Of a stretch of 64,000 bases of DNA, positions 23,586 through 36,900 are shown piece by piece. The notes below the pieces were generated by a model that was not told where the DNA came from, did not search any database, and saw only the letters and a list, made by a program, of their open reading frames with translations. Origin of the DNA: Typhlomys cinereus. Its lineage: Eukaryota > Chordata > Mammalia > Rodentia > Platacanthomyidae. Both the position numbers and the translations under genes were made by a program. Where the stretch lies: assembly GCA_023101885.1 (NCBI GenBank), contig JALPQD010000116.1, positions 558,001 through 622,000 of the forward strand. The letters run 5' to 3'. Position 1 is the first letter of the stretch, and the number at the start of each line of letters is the position of its first letter.

Positions 23586-24879
23586 AATATACTGCTTTTG
23601 TGGGTATATGTGTGTTTAGTTTTTTGAGAAAGGGTCTCATAAGGTTGAGGCTGGTCAGGAATTCCTGATCCTAAATCCACCTCTCATACTGTTTTGATAT
23701 TAGCAGCTACTGTGCAACTTGTTTCACAACTTTCTTTTCAATTTTTTCATTTTATTTATTTATTTATTTATTTATGCACATGTCATGGTACATGTAAGAC
23801 TAAAAAAAGCTGGAACACACCATGCCACAGACAAGAGATGAAAAAGTTTATTGATTTATTCCATGGGAGTAGGGGCTCCCATGGAAGGGAGTAGAAGTTG
23901 TGTCTGAAGGTGAGGTTGAGTTTTTTTATCCTTGGGCTTGTGGACGGGGTGAAGGACAGAGGAGTAAGTCATCCATCAGTCCTTGAACCAAAGAGGTACT
24001 TGAATGGCTGGCTGGCCATTGGTGGTGGGGGGGGGGCAGTGACTAGAAGTAGAGCTTTTACTATGAATATGAGGTTGGAGGAAAGAGCAAAAGTAAGTGG
24101 AGGCCAGAGGACAACTTGCATGAGAGGTTCTCTTCTTCCACCATCTAGTTTCAGATGGTGAGGCTCAGAAAGAAGCACCTTTAATGGCCAGCTTCTACTT
24201 TTTTCTGCCTCTTCTACCATCCCTTTCCCCAGTCCCCATTGTCTCATGAAGCTCAAGTTGGCCTTCAGCTCACTAAGTAGCTAAACTAAAGTTAACCTTG
24301 ATCACCCGATCTTCCTGCCTCTACCTCTTTATTTCTGGATGCATTATTCTACCTGGCTCATCACTGCACATAAAGATATTCTAGTTAATTGCTGCTTAGA
24401 ATCACACTGCAGGATGTCTGTCCCATGACCTGACTTGTGTTTGTTTTGTTTCCTTTTGTTTTCTTTCCAGTTTTCACCTCTGACAAACAATTCTGGCATT
24501 CACTTTTCCCACAGCTCTTCAGATCCTCTTTGCATTGCAGAGCTGGAAAAGTTTCTTCTGGGAGGATCCACATGAGGAAACCAGGGGAGTATGGTCAATT
24601 AGCTAATCCAACGTTAGCTGGAAACATTCTGGAAAGAGTAGCGAGCTTGGTCCAGACATTTTTTTTTTTTTAGAAATGTAGTTGGAGGGTGTGGGCTCCT
24701 ACCAAGACAAGGAGAAAAATAATAAATCTAACAAGCGTGATATTGCATGTATGTAATCTAATTACTCTGTAAACGTGAGACAGGCTTTCGAGTTCAAGGC
24801 CAGCCAGCGATATACACTGGGAGACTTTATCTTTAAAACAAAACAGCAAAGACAAAATACATCCACAGTTGGAAGCCCC

Positions 24880-25260
24880 GAGTCAGAAAACGGGCCTGTG
24901 TCTTTAAGAGACGCCCTGACCTATGCGGGAGTTGTAGTTCTGGAGGTCGCTGAAGCCTGTCTCGCCCTTTTCTCCTTGGCAGGTTGGAGCCCTTTCACTC
25001 CCGGCTCGGAACCGTCCTGCAAGAGCGAGGCCGAACTCCATTTCCCAGGGTGCTCCGCGCGCGGGGGGGGGGGACGCAGCCGCAGTAAAACGCCGGCCCG
25101 ATCAGCGCCCGGTGGCTGCAGGTACGTGGGTCCGCGCGTCCTCGGTCCCCGCGCGGGTTCCGGGTCGCCTTCTGCGGCTTGCGGTGCACGCGAGTCTTCT
25201 CAGGGAAGAGGCTGGCGTCCGCCACAGAAAACTTAGTTTGGGTCTTTCAGCGGGATCCCG
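24880..25260 (+). promoter_or_regulatory. FCSK: FCSK CpG-island promoter
   Basis: A CpG-rich block without TATA box immediately precedes a strong splice donor at 25,122. ZNF143/THAP11-like motifs occur at 24,924-24,938 (TGCGGGAGTTGTAGT) and 25,034-25,053 (ACTCCATTTCCCAGGGTGCT). A run of about 11 G lies at 25,063-25,073. The position about 3.6 kb before the start-codon exon fits FCSK, whose first exon is noncoding in mammals. Confidence 0.75.
25030..25121 (+). other. FCSK: Putative FCSK noncoding exon 1
   Basis: The right border is the donor GGCTGCAG|GTACGTGG at 25,121/25,122. The left border is nominal, because the transcription start cannot be read from sequence. The coding start is in the next exon. 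Confidence 0.5.
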
Positions 25261-26284
25261 GGGCACGCCTGGGGTGCAGAGGGATTTGTTCAGAGGTCCG
25301 CTCAGGTTGCCCGCGCTGCTCTGATTTTGCTTTGAGACCATCGAGGGAGAGGGTGGGAGTCTCACCCATTTCAGGAGCACACGGTTTGTGTAGTTTCCAC
25401 CCTGTTTTACGCCAGTCAACTTTCTTTCTGCCTGTTGTTGGAAAGCTGCAAACCAGAGTCTTTCAAAATCCTTCCGTCCCATCTTCTCCCCTCCTTTCTT
25501 TTTAAAGTGATGAGACATACACCAAAGTCCCTTCTTAAAACTCCCCTGGCTAAAAATCATATATGAGCTGGGTTGTAACCCCAGGGCTGGGAGGTTGAAA
25601 CAGAAGGATCAGGAGTTCGAAGCCATCCTTGACTCTATGGTGTCTTGGAAACCAACTTGGGCTACATGAGACCCTGAATCTGCAACAGAATTTTGTTTTC
25701 TACTCGGCTTGGGCAAAGGAAGTTGTTAAAACTGGGTAGAATGCATTCCCAGACTTCTGTGCAAATACCACGTAAGAAGGAAGACTCCAGGAAGAAATCT
25801 TGTTTTCTAAGGCGTTTCGTTGGGCAACCTCTTGGCCTTGTGAGCCTTGCTTTTCTTATCTGTGTGGTGAGATATGATCAGCTCTTAGGGGTTGGGTGAC
25901 TTCTAGGAGTTGATATCACGATACCTTTGGCACTGCGCCTGAGAAAACACTCATGATGTGTTAGTTACAGTATTAAATACTCACTTAGCTGATGTGGCAG
26001 GGACCGCCCCTTAGCTTTGCTTATTTTCCGGAGGCCTTTTCCTGGATCTTCAGAGCTTTCTTTTACCTGGAGGCTATTTCAGAGCCTTTATTTTCTCCTG
26101 TCTCAGAAGTAGCTCAGACTTTCTTACTCTCTTGCCTTGTCCTTAAAGAGTTGGGGTCACTGAGCCACAAGGAGGTGCCATAGCTTTTAAAGATTATTAT
26201 TTGAGACAAGGTCTTGTTATACAGCTTAGCTTAGAACTCTCTGTCTTCCCACCTCAGCCTCCTAGCAACAAACTGCCAACTCAT

Positions 26285-26415
26285 ATTTTATTACTTTTTT
26301 TTTTTTTTTTCAAGACAGAATCTCACTCTATCTCTGGCTGGCCTTGAACTCACTTTGATCCTCCTGCCTCAGTCTCCTGAATGCTGGGATGACAGGCTTG
26401 AGTCACCATACTCTT
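26285..26415 (-). repeat. B1-like SINE (reverse)
   Basis: T tract followed by 'caagacagaatctcactcta', 'ggctggccttgaactcact' and 'tcctgaatgctgggatgaca': a clear reversed B1. Confidence 0.85.
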
Positions 26416-27915
26416 TTTTCCCCATATTTTACATTTTCCTGCTGCCAGTAATCCTAGGAGGTTGATGCTTTTGTATGTGTATGGATGCATATACAGTGCG
26501 TGTGAGTTTTGTTGAAGATTAATAACCTTTTGGTTAGTTCTGGCTAACCAATGTGCTCCAGGGATTCTCTGTCTCTGCCTCCCAGGCTCTGAGTTTGCAG
26601 ATGGACTCCCCACACCCACTCAACTTTTGCTTGGGTTCTGGGGATCTGAACTCCAGTCGTTCTGCTTTGGTAGCAAGCACTTTACCCATTGAGCCATCTC
26701 CCTTGCTTGAGGTTGATGTTTCTGACTCTAGTTTTCAGATTAGGAAACTGAGGCCCCAGAATCATCTACAGGAAGAGATAGAGATGGAGAAAAGAGAGCC
26801 ATGTAAGGGACAGATGCTTATCTTCTTTCCCTGCCTTCAGTCTTTCCCTAGACTTCAGTCTAGCTAGGGCACTCTTTCCTCTGACCGTGAGCTGTCAATT
26901 GTTCATGTCTTAGACTGTGCTCAGAAAAGAATGGACCCAGGGGTCATTGAATTCTCCTTCTGTATTTCTTTGCTCTCTTTCGTCAGCTTTGCTTGGAACC
27001 AGATGGCATTACCACTGTTACCTGAAAAAGAGTCAAAGCCACCCAGGTACCATCATTGCTGTAGCCTCTTTTAGTTTCTGTAAAATGGAGATAATGATAT
27101 TAACCTTACAGAGGGATCTGAAGGGTAAAAGAAATCAGTGTCTCAGTCCTTCCATAGTAGGTGAGCTCAGTCTTATATCACTTTTATCTCCATTTTATTG
27201 TCTCGTAGTTGATTGGACTTTCTTAAATTATGGCATCTAACACATTTTGAGCACTTATATCTTGCATGTGCATGCAGTATGTGTGTTTTGCTGAGGACTG
27301 AATAACTGAATAACTTCATCACTGAATAACATCCCCAACTTTTCTTGTGTTTTTCCTTTAGTCCTACAGAGTGGATGTTGTTGATAAGTTCACATACACA
27401 AATAAAAAAAAGTCAATCCAGCAATCCCACTCCCTACATCTACTTAAAGGCATGAAGTCTGGTGTTCACATGAACCTGTACAGTTGTATTCACAATTGTC
27501 AAAAACTGAAGACAACCCGACTAGCCTTCAGTGGGTAAAGGGAGAAACAGACTGTGATGCCTCCTTACCAGGGAATACTGCTGTGCAGCAGAAGGGTGTG
27601 GCTATTGCTATGCTAACAATTTGGGTTCATCTCATAACATTACATTAAAGGAAAATAGCTGCTCTCGAGAGCTTATATACTACTCTGGGGCATATTAATA
27701 GTTTAAGAGTAGAGTGCTTGTCTAATTTGTGCAAGGCTGTAAGTTCTATCCCCAAGAACTGCCAAAAGCATGCACACATAAAAACCCAGTTTATAGCCTG
27801 GCTCCCCCCCCAATATTTTGGAAAGATAGTGTACTAGCTCTGAAAAATCAATCATTTGCTTATCAGAAGTTATCAATAAGGAAAAGTGTAACCACTTTTG
27901 AACAACACTGTTCTT

Positions 27916-28239
27916 AAAGTTGCCTCCAGAATGGGGCTGGAGAGGTGGCTCAGGGTTTAAGCCTCTGCCTTGCAGGCCGAAGGTCCTGAGTTTGAATCCT
28001 AGACCCCACGTGTAGACGCCGGGCGGGGGCGGGGGCAGCGTGCATTTTTTCTGGTCCTGGTAGGGCAGACCCTGTGAATCCCGGGACAGAGTAAACAAGG
28101 AGGAGGTGGAGGCGGTCCATGGTGGTTCCCGAATTCGTCTGTGGGTGGTTCTACACACACACACACACACACACACATATGCACACGGGCATACACGCAC
28201 AATTGAATAAATAATAATTTAAAAAAGTTGCCTCTAGAA
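27916..28239 (+). mobile_element. B2-like SINE (CpG-rich subfamily) with target duplication
   Basis: The element at 27,932-28,223 has an intact head, B box and CpG-rich body. It is flanked by a 16-base duplication, AAAGTTGCCTCCAGAA, with one C/T difference on the right (28,224-28,239). Confidence 0.9.
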
Positions 28240-28324
28240 CTTTGATTTTAATATTAAATAGAGAGAAAGAAAGAGAAGGCATGCACATACACGCCCTGGG
28301 GGCATGGGGATCAGAGCACAACTT

Positions 28325-28502
28325 TTATTTTTATTTTATTTATTAATTAATTAATTTATTTTAGATCTTTTTTTCCCATTGTGTTTCTGCTGCTCTTGCT
28401 TTACATGCTGGCTGTGCAAGGTGTATATGGGACCTGACATCCAAACTCAATACTTCTGCTTGTGAGTCAGGATCTTAAATCCTGAGCCATCTCTCCAGCC
28501 CC
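28325..28502 (-). repeat. B2-like SINE (reverse), shortened
   Basis: Ends with 'aaatcctgagccatctctcc' then 'agcccc'; the middle is diverged. Confidence 0.75.
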
Positions 28503-28763
28503 AGAGGACACCTTTTAGAAATCAGTTCTTTCCTTTTACCATATGGGTTTCCAGGGATAGAACTTAGGACACCAGGTTTTTGAGTAAAACACCTTTCCAA
28601 CTAAGCTATCTCACTCTTCTCTTGAGCCATTTTTTTTTTTTTTAGGTGCAGATGGTGGTGGCTATAAGAATAAAATTCGTAAAACTGGACACCAGAGATA
28701 ATTTTAGTGCATGACAATTAAAAGGAAACATTCATATATGCTCTTCTTACATTGCTGCCTCAG

Positions 28764-28868
28764 AAAGTCTCACCATTTTGGCCAGAATGGAGCAGCCGAA
28801 GGGGGTTGATTGGACGGTCATCATCCTGACCTGTCAGTACAAGGACAGTGTCCAGGTCTTTCAGAGAG
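28764..28868 (+). CDS. FCSK: FCSK first coding exon (coding from 28,787)
   Basis: The acceptor is taken at 'ttgctgcctcag' (28,763). The alternative 'ttttggccag' would start the exon at 28,786 without changing the protein. Encodes residues 1-27, ending ...DSVQVFQR, with phase 1 at donor GTAGGT. Confidence 0.9.
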
Positions 28869-30910
28869 GTAGGTGACAGACCCCCCTTTCCTCCTTTTCC
28901 TTGAATTAGGACTTCCAAACACTCTCCCTTGCTGGACTCCCATGGCCCCAGGAGCTGGGCTGAAATGCAGACTTCTTTGTCTTGTGACTTCATGTGCACG
29001 TATGTTGCATCACTGTATTGTGCCTTAGTTTCATGTGTAAAATGGGAGTAACAGTACTTCCCTCCAAGAGTTTAGGAAGGATTTAATTAGTGACTGTATG
29101 AAAAGTTAAGTCAAAGTAATCCGTTAGTGATTAGTCACAGGTTTGCTCAGGTACTTTAGACCAGGGCAGGGAAGGTGTGGGGGGTGTGGGGGTGTGTCAG
29201 GGGTGGCAGCACCTATTCTGTCCACAGAGCTGGAGGTGCGGCAGAAGCGGGAGCAGATCCCTGCTGGGACACTGTTATTGGCTGTGGAGGACCCTGAGAC
29301 TCGAGTGGGGAGCGGGGGAGCCACTCTCAATGCGCTGCTGGTGGCTGCTGAACACCTGAGTGCCCAGGCGGGCTTCACCGTGAGTCCCCCTCAAGCTGCC
29401 CCTTGTCTGGTCCAGCTATTGGATCTATAGTTTCTAATACTGCTAGCCCTTGTACCTGATTCAGCATTTGGCTTCTGAGCCTATAAGTTGGGCAGACACA
29501 GTGCTGCCATGCCACAGGTGAGGGTAGAAGCCAGGCATGGTGGCACCCTCCTGTAATCTCAGCACTCAGAGGGTGGAGGCAGGAGGATTGCCATAAGCAA
29601 TGGGGACCCCTGAGATACGTAGTGAAACTGTCCCAAAAAGGAAAGAAAAAGCTTTCTGGCTTCTCTTGACAAACTTCAAAGACCTTCCTGGGCGTGGTGG
29701 TGCACACCTGTAATTTTAATATTCAGGAGACAGAAGCAGGTGATTGCTACAAGTTTGAAGTCAGTCTGGTCCACAGCAAATTCTAGGTTAGCCAGGGATA
29801 TGTAATGAGATGCTGTTTCAAAAACAGAACAAAAAAAGTTAAAAGATCTTGCTGTTGTGTGCTTTTGTTCTCATGGGCACCTGTTTCCTGGAACCAAAAT
29901 ATCTAACCTCTGCCTCCCACTTTGGGCAGGACATGGGAGTCAGTGTTCCACTGGGTTGTGTCACTTGGTCGCTCTGCCTGCACAGCACAAGGGCATGGAG
30001 AATAAGAGGCAGGCATGCATTGCAAGTGGAGGTTGCACAGGCAGGGATGAGAGCGCTGTGGTTGCCATGGAGCCGGTTGCCTTCCCTCCAAACCGGACAG
30101 GAAAGTGTCTTAAGTGGAGGGCTGCTGGCAAGACCACCCTTTGCCTACCTGCACTGTTGGCCTTGATCTTCCCTTTTGGTACCTGAGTGGATTTGTGTTG
30201 GGAGTCTTCCCTGGACAAAAGGGTATCATCCTCCAGGTGCCATCCATGATAGATCTCTGTCAACAGGACTCTCCCACTCCTGACAGGTGGTCACATCTGA
30301 TGTCTTGTACTCGGCCTGGATTCTAATCCTGCACATGGTAAGTGGAATTCAGGGCATGGGCCCTGCCGAGGGTTGGTTCTTGGGGTTAAGTGAGACTTTC
30401 GGGGGTGTTCTACCAGTATGTGTATGTGTGTCTGTGTGTCTGTGTGTGCATGTGCGCACATGTATAAGGTATTCATTGTGTAAATCCAGAGTCAATCTAA
30501 ATGTTGAGAATTGGGAGCTGGGTAAGTATATGCAGCATATCCTTCTGGTGGACTATTAGTTAAAGTCCATTTGTCACTAGATAACAACTTGAAAGAGACT
30601 TACCAGCCCTGTGAAACAGATTTTTTCATCTGTAAAAATGGCAACAATTCCTGTTTTATATGCACATGAAGACGTTGGACATGGATATGTGTGGAAATAC
30701 TTAAAACAGGAGAGCAGGACCTGGTTCATTGAAAGCACTCACATATTTTTCCTTGTTAAGGGAAATAAGAAAGTCTAGAGACAAAAGCCTAGCATAGGAT
30801 GTTCTCATTTTTTTATTTTATTTTGTTTTTAGTGCTGAAAATCAAGCTTGAGACCTTGCGCATATAATTTTTTTTTATTATTATTTATTCAACTGTGTGC
30901 GCGCGCGTGT

Positions 30911-30955
<45 letters not shown>

Positions 30956-33900
30956 CCTGTAGAACCACGGGCGAATTCGCGAACCACCATGGACGCCTCC
31001 ACCTCCTTCTGCCCCGGGATTCACAGGCTCCGCCCTACCAGGACCAGAAGCGCAGGCAACGCCCGCTTCCGCCTGGCGAGACCTTGTGCATATAGCCTGA
31101 GCTATATTCCCAGCCAGATACCAGTTTTTTGTTGTTGTTTGTGTATGTATGTGTGTGTGTGTGTCTTCACTGACAAGATCTTACTATATAGTCCATGCTG
31201 GCCTGGAATTCCTTGTTTGCTCAGGTTAGCTGAAAACTCTAGATCCTCTCCTGCCTCCGTGCTGCCTTCGTGCTTTACCACACCCAGTTCACATCTGGAA
31301 ATTTGATTTAAGGTCACTATAGATCCACATACAAAAAACAACACAGAGAGCTTTTCTTTGCAGGGTTTGCCCAGTTATTCCGAATAGTACTATTTAGCCA
31401 CACTAGAATGTCATAGCTAGTCATATTATCATTATTGCAGTAATTAATCTTATGTCCCCAGTTTTGCACATTTTGTGCCAAAATGCATAAATTCTTTCAT
31501 TTTCATCTTTTCACAATGATCTTTTTTTTTGACCTTATTATTATTTTATGTTTTTAAATATGTGATCTCTCATGCCCAGGCTGGCATGAGACTTGCTGTG
31601 GAGGTGAAGATGACCTTTTGAACTGATTCTCCTGCCTCTGCCTCCCAAGTGCTGAAAATATATGCCTGGTTTATGTGGTGTTAGGGATCAAACCTAGGGT
31701 TTCCCGTGTGCTGTGAATGCAAGCATTCCACCATCCAAGCTATACCTCCAGCTCACTGACATTTTGTTTTGTCTTAAGTTTGAGGGTCATTTTATTAGAG
31801 TTAGAAAGAAAACAAAAAACAAGGCAGGCAAGCTGTAAATCTCATCAACTTCCAGGAGAAAGATAAGTTATGACCTTTAAGTTGGGCATAGAGGTCATGT
31901 GGACATGAAACTTATTTTTGTTAAAAATAAAAAGTAGAGCTGGAAAGATGGTTCAGGAGTTAAGATTCCGCCTCATAAGCAGAAGGTCCTGAGTTTAGAT
32001 CCCAGATCCCAAGTAAAAATGCCAGGTAGAAACAGCAGTAGCCTGTACTTCTGGCCCTGGTGGGCGGAGCCTGGGAAATCCCAATACGAAGCAAGGAGGT
32101 AGAAGAAATCCAAGACGATTCCCAAAGTCACCCTTGGTACTCCCTAGGGACACACAGTGCCTTTCCCACATAAAATAAATAAATAAAATATAAAAACATT
32201 TTTTAAAAAGTACAGAAAGTAGGAATGCAAATTCAATGCAAATCCAAATGAGCAAGGAATAGTTTTTGTGTATGTACATTTGATAATTTTGTACAGTAAA
32301 CATGTTAATTGTAAAAAAGGAAATATGAAGATGACCTTTTTTATTCATCTCGATGTTTGCTGCCCTTTACACAACTGATGGGGTGTCCTAGTTTCTGTGC
32401 CCTGTGGGTTTTCTCACAAATTCCTCCTTCCACCACAGGGCCGAGACTTCCCATTTGATGACTGTGGTCGGGCTTTCACCTGCCTCCCTGTGGAGAACCC
32501 ACAGGCCCCTGTGGAGGCCTTGGTGTGCAACCTGGACTGCTTGCTGGACATTATGACTTATCGGGTAGGCCAGATGGTCGGCCAGGGTGCCTTATTCCAG
32601 ATAGAGCCAATATCCCTCTACTAAGACATCTGTGTGGCTTGAATGGGGGACCACAGGCAGAATGGTTTGCAGTATGCCCAGTTAATTAGGTCTTCAAGAA
32701 GGCAGTTTTGGTCACCTTGGGGGAAAGTGATGTACTAGATGGGGTGAGCAGTGGGTCAACATGGGCATCGTGGTTTTTTGGGACCCTTTGTACTTTTGCA
32801 GCAGCATCCCCTTAGATTCAGTGGCTGCTAGGCAAATAGGAGTGAGGGAATGGAGGAAAGGCTGGGCCAGGCCAACAGCCATGTTCTCTTTCTTTCGCTT
32901 TCCTCCCATACCCTGCAGCTAGGACCGGGTTCCCCACCAGGTGTGTGGGTCTGCAGCACCGACATGCTTCTGTCTGTTCCTCTGAACCCAGGTGAGCCTT
33001 AGATGACGGCCCATCTTCCCTCTCCACAGCTAAGGCTGGCTTTGTCTCTAGCCCTCGCTGTCTGAGCTCTGTACCAGCAAGGCCAGACTAAGTAGCCAGC
33101 CTCACCCTGCTAAACCTCAGCCTACCTTCCTTTAGAATGAACAGTGGGGCATGGTTTGCTCATGTCTGTAATCCTGACACTCAAGAGGGTAAGGCAGGAC
33201 CATTGTAACTAGTTTGAGACATAGTGAGATATTGTTGAGACAGAGTGAGACCCTGTCGCAAACCAGTCAACCAATTCACCTATCCACCAAATCAAAACCA
33301 AACAGAAGTCAAAACGAAACAGGAATGAACCTAACTGCCCTGCCCTTCTGCCCTCAGTGTTTTGTGGAAGAACTTTGGGGGGAATACAGATTGATGTTTT
33401 TCCAGAGGAATGTCCATTTGACTTTAGAAACTATATTACCCTTTTGGAGCTTCCTGCATGCCTCAGCCCTGGGCTTTTGCTGCCTCATGGCTGGAGTTCC
33501 CTGCCTTGCCACCCCGATTGTGCCATCCTATAGGAATCAGCTGGGATGGTTTCCGGGGAGCCAGAGTGATCGCCTTTCCTGGGAGCCTGACCTATGCTCT
33601 GAATCACGGAGTCTACCTCACCGACTCTCAGGTATTGTCCCTGGGTGGTAGCTGAACCTGCCTGATGTTTGGCAAGCTTTCCAGTCCCATGCTCTGGAAG
33701 ACTTCTTGTTCTGGATTCTGTTGTGTCTGGAGCCTGAGGAGTTTCTTCATGGCAGTAGCTCTGATGCTTAATTGTTTCTGCTTGCAAGGCTGTGTGCCTG
33801 GGTTCCGGGCTTTGGCAGCAGTGAAAGCCTGCCTTCTGTCTGGTGCAGGTAGCAGTCTCTGGTGCTTGTCCCCATGAATATGCTGTCCCTGCCCGCCTTG

Positions 33901-36900
33901 CTTGTCTTAAGTTCTTACTTGGAGAGCACTTGCTGACATACAAGCCATCTCTGCCTTCTGAGCCATCTCTTACTCCCTTCTGTAACTTGACTCTTACTTC
34001 ATACAGGACATCGTCTTGGACATTTATTACCAGGGTACTAAGTGTGAGATACAGCGGTGCGTCAGGTCTGATGGGATGGTGCCACTGGTATGACTGCTGG
34101 GCCTGGGTTGAGGGATCTTTGGGAACCTTTTGGGAAAGGGAGGGAGAAATTCTTTTCTGGAAAAGAGCCTCTTTCTTTCTGGCCAAGAACCTAAGGGGAG
34201 CAGATGGAGCCAGAATCTGAGGAATGGGAAGCCTTGAAATCCAGGGTCTTGTTCTGAACTAGAAAGCTACCAGGTATGAGCAAGTCAGGGAATGCAGTTG
34301 GGAAGTGGTATGGAGTCAGATCAGAGGATGTTACTGAAATTAAGAACAAGGATGGGAGTTTTGAGGAACGGTCTGTTGCTAAACAACTGAGTTTGGCAGG
34401 AGATTGGAAAGGTAGGGCGGAGAATCTTTAAGCTCCAAATAAGTCTGGAGTATGAGTGCTGGGTGGCCCAAAAGACTAAGGTTCTGCCTGGTATGGCACC
34501 TAGTCGTATTTGACCCTTAGCCCTGTGTCCTCCTATATTAATGCCTGTACCTGGCCCAGGGTCCCTCTACCTGAAACATGTGTGTCCGTCCCTCCAGGTC
34601 TCTGGAATTGTCTTTTTCTCTGTGGAGACTGCTGAGCACCTCCTGGCTACCCATGTGAGCCCGCCCCTGGACGCCTGCACCTACATGGGCTTGGACTCTG
34701 GAGCCCGGCCTGTCCAGGTGACTGGGGGAGGATAACTGGGGTTCCCTGACTGGGGTGAGATGCTGTGTGACCTTAGGCTCACCCTTTCCCTTTCCTGGGT
34801 CCGCATCTCTGCATGTGGGCTATTCCAGGTAAGCCTCAGGATTCTGGGGGCTCAACTGCTCCCTGTCAATAGCTTGTTTTTTTTTTTTTAATCCTCTAAC
34901 TCAGCTGTCACTGTTTTTTGACATCCTGCTCTGCATGGCTCAGAATGTGAGCAGGGAGGACTTCCTGGCTGGGCGGCCCCCGGAGATGGGGAGAGGTGAC
35001 ATGGACGTATCAGGTTACCTGCAGAGTGCCCGGGCCCAGCTCTGGAGGGAGCTTTGCGATCAGCCCCTAACCATGGGTGGGTGTTACCTGTTTTGCCTTC
35101 TGGGGCAGCTTCTCCCCTGCCAGGCAGTCCAGTTATGGACTGGACAGTTATTATCTCCTAGTCTGGAGAAAAGACGGTAGTCTTTTCTTCTTGGCTTCCT
35201 TGTGTCTCTTGAGCTCTTGTCTTAGTTGTTCACCTCCCAGCTGTGGGTGCATACCCTGTGGACCTCAGCTTTTCCTCAGCATAACCTGCCTGCCTTCCTA
35301 ATGTACAGTGAGGAGGTCTGTTGGCAGGGTCTTGGTCTGGCACTGGAACCATGGCAGGCACAGGTTCGGGGTCAATACTTGTATCTTTACAGTGTATATC
35401 CCTGACGGCAGCTACCAGTATCTGTCCTCTAATGCCAATGACTTCCTGCATAGCCTCACGAAGCCTGACAACTCTTGCGCCAAGATCATCCACTCCCAGG
35501 TGGAGGTAAGACCTGTGAGACTAAGTAATTTATACCCAAGTCTACAGAGCCAGGATGTGGCTGAGTCAGAGAAGATAAAGAAGACCTTACAATAGCATGT
35601 GTCAGGGCAGGTTCAGAGGGTATCTGATATGCCTGGGGAGCAGTGAGCATTGATGCTCTATTGTCCAGATTCCTGGCTTCTATGAAGAATTGGGGTAGCC
35701 TGGATCCTGGTCCTGTGTCATGATTTTCCTCACAGAAGTCACACTTCCTGGGGATATCAAACTCAGTGATCAATTGCATACTGGAGGGACCTGTGCAGTT
35801 GGGACCTTGGTGTGTCCTGCAACACTGTCACCTGCAGGTGAGGTCTGACAGCATGGGCAGGCAGGAGGAGGACAGGGCAGCTGAGCTCTGCATGTTTGGC
35901 AGTTCCAGGTACCTGCCCACTCAAGGTGCCTACACCCTTCTCTTCAGGGCCCCATTCACATTGGTTCTGGCTGTTTGTTGAGTGGCCTGGACACAGCCCA
36001 GTCGGAGGCACTTCATGATCTGGAGCTGAATAACGTGATTCTGCAGGGACACCATGTGCGGCTACAAGGCTCCCTGGGCCATGCCTTCACCCTTGTTGGC
36101 TGTCTGGACAGCTGGGAAGTAGGCACCTATCTACATCCTTTCACCCCCATCATTGGACTTTGGGGAGCCCTCAGGAATCTGGCTTCATTCCATCACAGCT
36201 GTGTTGGCAGGCCTGAGGATAGGCTACAGGAGACTGTGGTCAGGAGTCTCAATAGGGCTTTGCATCCCGTATTTCTTCTCTTTCAAGTGGGCTGGGTGGG
36301 GATTTTTACAAGACAGGTTTAGAGGAGCTGGCCTACCTTAGGTCCCATAGCCATTTATGATATCCATCATCATTTTTCTCTAAGTTCTGGAACCCACTCC
36401 AGTGTGTCACTCTTCCTTTTATAGTAGTTGCCCTTCCACCCCTGCCTACTCTGGCATGACATCTGTGGTCTCCTTCCCATGTCTCCTGCAACCCTATTTC
36501 CTCCTCTTATTTCAGAAACGGGGGTCAGACACATATCTCAACATACCTTGGGATGAATTCTTCAAGAAAACAGGTATTCGGTAAGAAAGATGCATACCTT
36601 GGCCTCTTTAGACCTAGACAGTATGGCATTTTCCTTGAAATATATCCCTTCCTCTATGTCTGAGCAGCCCTTTCTAGTCCCCTTACTCCTCCACTATTGG
36701 GCCTGGGGTAGTTTCTAGCACTTACCCACATTGGGTGTCTCCAAAACCATGGCTGTGTTATGTCCAGACTTAGGAATTTTTTGTTCAGTGAGCAAGGTGG
36801 CAAGGCGGCATAGCCTCCCTCCCAGCCTCATGAGTTAGCAGGCAGGTCAGGGGTTGGGGAGGAGGCAGGAACCTTTGCCTTCCTTCCACTTACACACCTT

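Larger units (their letters stand above)
25122..28763 (+). other. FCSK: FCSK intron 1
   Basis: From donor GTACGT to acceptor 'ttgctgcctcag'. It contains B1-like elements (25,565-25,690 and 26,285-26,415, the latter reversed), a full B2-like SINE at 27.9 kb, a reversed one at 28.3 kb and otherwise unremarkable sequence. Confidence 0.6.

Noticed and set aside
23898..24256. 87- and 95-residue frames near a G run
   Set aside because: No domain, no splice context and no similarity that I can recognise; the region is intergenic.
33485..34186. 233-residue frame on the minus strand
   Set aside because: It runs antisense across two FCSK exons and an intron, has no recognisable domain, and is the shadow of the coding exons.
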